From Acidimicrobiaceae bacterium (GTDB lineage: Bacteria; Actinomycetota; Acidimicrobiia; Acidimicrobiales; Palsa-688): a stretch of DNA of 7,521 nucleotides. The notes beneath the pieces were generated by a model. That model did not search any database, was not told the DNA's origin, and saw only the letters and a list, made by a program, of their open reading frames with translations. The stretch is from positions 1 through 7,521 of the forward strand of contig JAUTXM010000003.1 of NCBI GenBank assembly GCA_030838025.1, written 5' to 3'. The translations under genes were made by a program, and so were the position numbers. Shown here piece by piece: positions 4,744 to 7,521 of the stretch. Position 1 is the first letter of the stretch; the number at the start of each line of letters is the position of its first letter.

Positions 4744-6204
4744 TCACTCCGTAGTCGCGGCGGCGATGCTTCCTGCCTCGACCGGCGCGCGGTTGCGTGG
4801 CCATTCAGCCGGTGCCGGCGGCCGGGCGCCGGACTCGCCGGCGGCGCCATTCCCCGGTCGCCGCAGCTGGAGCAGGCCGACTGCTTCCAGGAGGGTACTG
4901 GCGCGCACGACCTCAAGGGGGCCATTCGGAGCCTCGGCCGACGCCGGCACCAGTGCCCGGCGAAAGCCGAGTCTCGCCGCTTCCGCCAGCCGGCGCGGCG
5001 TGTGCGATACCTGGCGAAGCTCTCCCGCCAACCCGATCTCGCCGCACGCCACCAGATCCGTCGGCAGCGCGACGCTGACCGCGGCCGAGGCGAGGGCCAA
5101 CGCCGTGGCCAGGTCAGCCCCGGGTTCGTAGACGCGCACGCCGCCTACCACTGAGACATAGACGTCACGCCCCGACAGGTCGACCCCGGCTCGTTCGTCC
5201 AACACGGCGACCAGCAGTGCCAGACGACCACCATCGAAGCCCGAAGCCGAGCGCCGGGGCATGGCCAGGTTGGACCCGGCGACGAGGGCCTGGATCTCGG
5301 TGAGCAAGGGTCGCTGACCCTCCATCGCGGGGAAGACCGCCGACCCCGCCGCACCATGGCGGCGGTCACCGAGGAAAAGGCCGCTCGGATCGGGTACCCC
5401 CCGAAGTCCGCCGTCGGTCATCTCGAACAAACCCAGTTCACCCGTCGCCCCGAAGCGGTGCTTGGTGGCGCGTAGAAGGCGAAGGGCGTGGTGGCGTTCG
5501 CCCTCGAAGGTCAACACCGTGTCGACCATGTGCTCGAGCACACGCGGACCGGCCAGCGTGCCCTCTTTGGTCACGTGCCCAACGAGGATCGTGGCCAGGC
5601 GCTGCGACTTGGAAACCCGTACCAGGGTCAAGGCGCACGCCCGCACCTGGGTGACCGAGCCCGGCCCTGAGTCGACCTCGGGGTCGAACACCGTCTGGAT
5701 CGAATCGACGACCAGGACGTCCGGCGCCACCTCGTCCACCGCGGCCAGTACGCCGGCCAGCGACGTCTCGGCTACCACCCACACGCCCGCCGGGAGCGGC
5801 CCGAGCCGCGCCGCCCGTCGCTTGACCTGCTGGGCTGACTCCTCGGCACACACGAGGAGGCAACGCAGACCGAGGCCGGCCATCGCGATGATTGCCTGAA
5901 GCAGCAGCGTGGATTTGCCGATGCCGGGCTCGCCGCCGACCAGCGTGACCGACCCGGGGACCAAGCCTCCACCGAGTACCCGATCGAACTCCCCGACGCC
6001 GGTCGGGCGAGGCGCTGCGGCATCGCCATCCACCTCGGCCAGGAGAACGGCCCGTTGTGTCGTGGCCGGGTACGCCACCGCAGCGGCCAGTTCGGCCTCC
6101 TCGGCCAGGGTGTTCCATTGGCCGCAGGTCGAGCATCGACCCGCCCACCGGGGTGCGGTCGCCCCACACTCGGAACACCGGAAAATGGAGCGGGTTCGGG
6201 TCAC
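4744..6204 (-). CDS. radA: DNA repair protein RadA (Sms)
   Basis: RecA-like ATPase acting with RecA in recombinational repair as a hexameric DNA-unwinding and branch-migration factor. The 486-residue protein has all expected parts. A four-Cys zinc finger has C10-x2-C13 and C24-x2-C27. The ATPase core has Walker A GEPGIGKST (91-99, K97) and Walker B VLVVD (163-167). A Lon-like C-terminal domain (about 310-445) contains GEIGLAGELRQVSHTPRR (388-405). The RadA signature KNRFG is KHRFG here (248-252). A Pro/Ala-rich tail of about 37 residues follows the Lon-like fold. The start is GTG (6204) directly before the zinc finger; there is no Shine-Dalgarno sequence. disA follows 43 bp downstream on the same strand, the classic pairing. 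Confidence 0.97.
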   Translation of the reverse strand: MTRTRSIFRCSECGATAPRWAGRCSTCGQWNTLAEEAELAAAVAYPATTQRAVLLAEVDGDAAAPRPTGVGEFDRVLGGGLVPGSVTLVGGEPGIGKSTLLLQAIIAMAGLGLRCLLVCAEESAQQVKRRAARLGPLPAGVWVVAETSLAGVLAAVDEVAPDVLVVDSIQTVFDPEVDSGPGSVTQVRACALTLVRVSKSQRLATILVGHVTKEGTLAGPRVLEHMVDTVLTFEGERHHALRLLRATKHRFGATGELGLFEMTDGGLRGVPDPSGLFLGDRRHGAAGSAVFPAMEGQRPLLTEIQALVAGSNLAMPRRSASGFDGGRLALLVAVLDERAGVDLSGRDVYVSVVGGVRVYEPGADLATALALASAAVSVALPTDLVACGEIGLAGELRQVSHTPRRLAEAARLGFRRALVPASAEAPNGPLEVVRASTLLEAVGLLQLRRPGNGAAGESGARPPAPAEWPRNRAPVEAGSIAAATTE

Positions 6205-6211
6205 GGCGATG

Positions 6212-6217
6212 ACACTA
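6212..6217 (-). promoter_or_regulatory. radA: Possible -10 element for a leaderless radA transcript
   Basis: TAGTGT on the minus strand fits TAnnnT and ends seven bases before the radA GTG, placing a transcription start at or very near the start codon. This would explain the missing ribosome binding site. The nearest -35-like sequence, TTGGCT (6238-6233), is only 15 bp upstream, which is short. The site lies in the 52-bp gap after the LppM-like gene, so radA could also be read from upstream. Confidence 0.28.
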
Positions 6218-6256
6218 CGGAGGCACTGTGACAGCCAAGGGCACGAGGGTTGATGG

Positions 6257-7084
6257 TCATGAGGCTTTGTGCGCCGCCCGGTGGCGCCGGCGGTGCCGGT
6301 GCCGAAGCTTCAACCCGCCCAGCACGGCTCCGGTGAGCAGCAAGGCGCCGATGGCGACGACCAGCACGATGTGGCCGACGTTCCACGCCTGGGCCCTCGC
6401 CGAGAGAACCGCCTTTTGGCCCAGGCTGGCTTTCCAGAGGGCGCCGTTGCCGGCCTGAGTGGGCGCGTTGGAAGCCTGGAGCGTTCCCGGAAGCCGGGCT
6501 GCCACCTCGAACTGGAACAGGCGGTCCACGATGACGCCCGCATCGGCCTGCAGCTTCGACGGGTCGATCCCCAGGTCAGGCGCGCCGCCCAGAGCTTGCT
6601 GCAGCTGTGGATCGGAGAAGCAATTGAGCCCGCAGGTGAGATCGACCGTGCCCTGGAAGGTCGTGGCGGTCCGGAAGAACGACTGGTGGCGGGCGATGGA
6701 AAGGTCGCGGAACGGTCCGGTCGGCCCCGACAGTTCCGACACGATGGTCTGAGCTTGCGCCGGATTGGCGAACGACTTGGTAGCGGTGAAGTCGACCCCG
6801 CCGTTGGCGACCGGCGTCGGGCCCACCACCGTCCAGCCACTCTTGACCAGGTCAGAGGTGCGCACCGACGAGGCGAACGATGCCGCGTCGCGGTCGAGAT
6901 GGGCGGTCACGGTGACCGAGCCACCGCCGTTCTGTTTGACGTCCACGCCGACCCGCACGGTCGCCTGACAAGCCGACAGGCAGAACGCGAGCAGGAGCAA
7001 CAGCGCCCACCACGTCCGGCCCCGACCGGGGCGCCACAACCGGCCCGCGTGACCTACGGCCGGCGATGGGGCTGGGGACCCCAT
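6257..7084 (-). CDS. LppM-like lipoprotein with C-terminal membrane anchor
   Basis: Probable envelope protein of 275 residues from ATG 7084; function unknown. A basic N-terminus (RLWRPGRGRTWW) leads into a hydrophobic stretch and the lipobox LSAC, giving a lipid-modified C39. The extracytoplasmic domain (40-236) is beta-rich with Gly/Thr/Val repeats such as GGSVTVTAHLD, includes the pair C151 and C155 that could form a disulfide, and resembles the LppM/DUF3153 family of actinobacterial lipoproteins. A membrane helix (about 237-257) is followed by a strongly basic tail RHRHRRRHRAAHK, which would face the cytoplasm. The ATG lies inside a perfect 8-bp hairpin and lacks a ribosome binding site, so TTG 7039, just before the basic region, is an alternative start. 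It lies between usp and radA on the same strand; no functional link to either is evident. Confidence 0.76.
   Translation of the reverse strand: MGSPAPSPAVGHAGRLWRPGRGRTWWALLLLLAFCLSACQATVRVGVDVKQNGGGSVTVTAHLDRDAASFASSVRTSDLVKSGWTVVGPTPVANGGVDFTATKSFANPAQAQTIVSELSGPTGPFRDLSIARHQSFFRTATTFQGTVDLTCGLNCFSDPQLQQALGGAPDLGIDPSKLQADAGVIVDRLFQFEVAARLPGTLQASNAPTQAGNGALWKASLGQKAVLSARAQAWNVGHIVLVVAIGALLLTGAVLGGLKLRHRHRRRHRAAHKAS
7018..7033. repeat. 16-bp repeat, copy 1 (inside LppM-like signal peptide)
   Basis: GGCCCCGACCGGGGCG, identical to 7108-7123, 90 bp apart. The core CCCCG-AC-CGGGG is itself palindromic. Here it encodes part of the basic RPGRGR segment of the signal peptide. Confidence 0.6.
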
Positions 7085-7086
7085 CG
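7064..7086 (-). promoter_or_regulatory. Hairpin enclosing the LppM-like start codon
   Basis: CGATGGGG (minus 7086-7079) pairs perfectly with CCCCATCG (7071-7064) around a 7-nt loop. The proposed ATG (7084-7082) is inside the stem. If it folds in the mRNA it would hinder initiation there, or it means the true start is downstream. Confidence 0.45.
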
Positions 7087-7095
7087 TCCGGAGGA

Positions 7096-7134
7096 GGTCG
7101 GGGATGGGGCCCCGACCGGGGCGGCGAAGCCGCC
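7096..7134 (-). terminator. Tandem GC hairpins directly after the usp stop codon
   Basis: Two perfect stem-loops follow the stop codon after two bases. The first is GGCGGC-TTC-GCCGCC (7134-7120). The second is GGTCGGGG-CCCCAT-CCCCGACC (7117-7096), an 8-bp stem with a 6-nt loop. No T-run follows, so this is not a classical terminator, but hairpins without U-tracts are often proposed as terminators or transcript-end protectors in high-GC actinobacteria. It would partly separate usp from the LppM-like gene. The second copy of the 16-bp repeat (7108-7123) spans both hairpins. Confidence 0.45.
7108..7123. repeat. 16-bp repeat, copy 2 (between usp and LppM-like gene)
   Basis: Identical in all 16 positions to 7018-7033. 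Here it overlaps the loop and one arm of the second hairpin and the base of the first. Confidence 0.6.
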
Positions 7135-7136
7135 AG

Positions 7137-7517
7137 TTACACGGTGCGGACGATGAGGACCGCAATGGGGGCGTGATGGCTGACTTTGTTGGGGACTGAG
7201 CCGAGGAGGAACCGGCTCGGTCCGGTCATCCCCTTGTTGCCGAGGACCAAGAGGTCGATGTCGCCCTGTTCGGCCCGATCGACCAGCGCCGACGAGGGGT
7301 CGCCCGTGGCGGTCTCGGTGCGGATGTCGACGCCGGCACCGGCGTGCCGGGCCGCTTCCTTGGTGACGACGGCCGACGCCCGCGTCGGTGTCCCGACGCA
7401 GAACATGGTCAGCGTCGAACCGAGGGCACGCGCAACCTCGACGGCCCGGTCAACGGCGAGCGCCGCGGTGTCCGACCCGTCGGTGCCCACCAGGATGCGC
7501 TCGTACACTCCCCCCAC
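7137..7517 (-). CDS. Universal stress protein (UspA family), ATP-binding type
   Basis: A 126-residue, single-domain universal stress protein. These are small dimeric cytosolic proteins linked to survival under stress or growth arrest. The N-terminal strand YERILVGTDGSDTA (5-18) carries the nucleotide-contacting D13. The C-terminal ATP-binding motif G-x2-G-x9-G-S is intact: GNKG (93-96) then nine residues and GS (106-107). It ends in the usual PIAVLIVR strand. Length is slightly below the common 140-150. The GTG start at 7517 is only four bases from the window edge, so a longer N-terminus or the ribosome binding site cannot be checked; GTG 7508 is an alternative. No specific partner is implied by the neighbours. 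Two hairpins follow its stop codon. Confidence 0.92.
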   Translation of the reverse strand: MGGVYERILVGTDGSDTAALAVDRAVEVARALGSTLTMFCVGTPTRASAVVTKEAARHAGAGVDIRTETATGDPSSALVDRAEQGDIDLLVLGNKGMTGPSRFLLGSVPNKVSHHAPIAVLIVRTV

Positions 7518-7521
7518 GCTA

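Noticed and set aside
2700..4754. 684-codon open frame on the plus strand
   Set aside because: It lies antisense to disA and the hydrolase, which carry clear catalytic motifs. Long antisense frames are common in high-GC DNA, and this one shows no family resemblance.
4701..4925. Upstream extension of the DisA reading frame
   Set aside because: It would overlap the end of radA by about 180 bp and adds no DisA-family sequence; the family N-terminus aligns with the ATG at 4700 or 4676.
6219..6458. GGAGG plus GTG start on the plus strand opening a 76-codon frame
   Set aside because: Good-looking ribosome binding site, but the frame is antisense to the LppM-like gene and encodes an Arg/Cys-rich nonsense-like peptide.
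6269..7156. 295-codon open frame on the plus strand
   Set aside because: Mirror of the LppM-like gene. The minus-strand protein has a lipobox and membrane helix; the plus-strand product is an unstructured Arg/Gly-rich string.

Overview
The window is high-GC DNA densely packed with genes, and its conserved genes point to an actinomycete-type bacterium. The main evidence is CarD, an RlmB with a basic Arg/Gly/Ala-rich N-terminal extension, a RadA–DisA pair, an LppM-like lipoprotein and GTG starts. An Acidimicrobiia-like lineage is my guess from the overall feel of the proteins; it is not proven by the sequence.

Layout, left to right. (1) Positions 1-83, minus strand: the first 27 codons of what looks like a sigma-70-family sigma factor, with its own promoter (147-175) directly behind the rlmB stop codon. 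(2) rlmB (184-1155) and carD (1177-1656), both minus, 21 bp apart. (3) A 146-bp divergent promoter region, then a Crp/Fnr-family regulator on the plus strand (1803-2462), the only complete plus-strand gene. (4) A gene-free stretch, 2463-2930, holding an 85-bp imperfect palindrome and several smaller hairpins. (5) A minus-strand block read right to left: universal stress protein (7137-7517), an LppM-like membrane-anchored lipoprotein (6257-7084), radA (4744-6204), disA (3603-4700) and a dienelactone-hydrolase-family enzyme (2931-3599). The hydrolase starts 3 nt after the disA stop codon.

How the genes fit together. RadA (recombination and branch migration) and DisA (c-di-AMP synthase that scans DNA for branched structures) are classic neighbours and link DNA repair to second-messenger signalling. 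CarD stabilises RNA polymerase open complexes, notably at rRNA promoters, and RlmB methylates 23S rRNA, so that half concerns rRNA synthesis and maturation. In Bacillus subtilis the related order is radA-disA-...-ispD-ispF-...-cysS-...-rlmB-...-sigH, and in Mycobacterium tuberculosis it is carD-ispD-ispF-cysS-rlmB. This window looks like a compressed version: the isp and cysS genes are absent, a Crp-like gene and a hydrolase are inserted, and a sigma factor still follows rlmB.

I found no clear undescribed multi-gene system, transposon, CRISPR array or RNA gene. The least explained parts are non-coding: the 2611-2695 palindrome and the run of hairpins at 7064-7134 around the LppM-like start codon.
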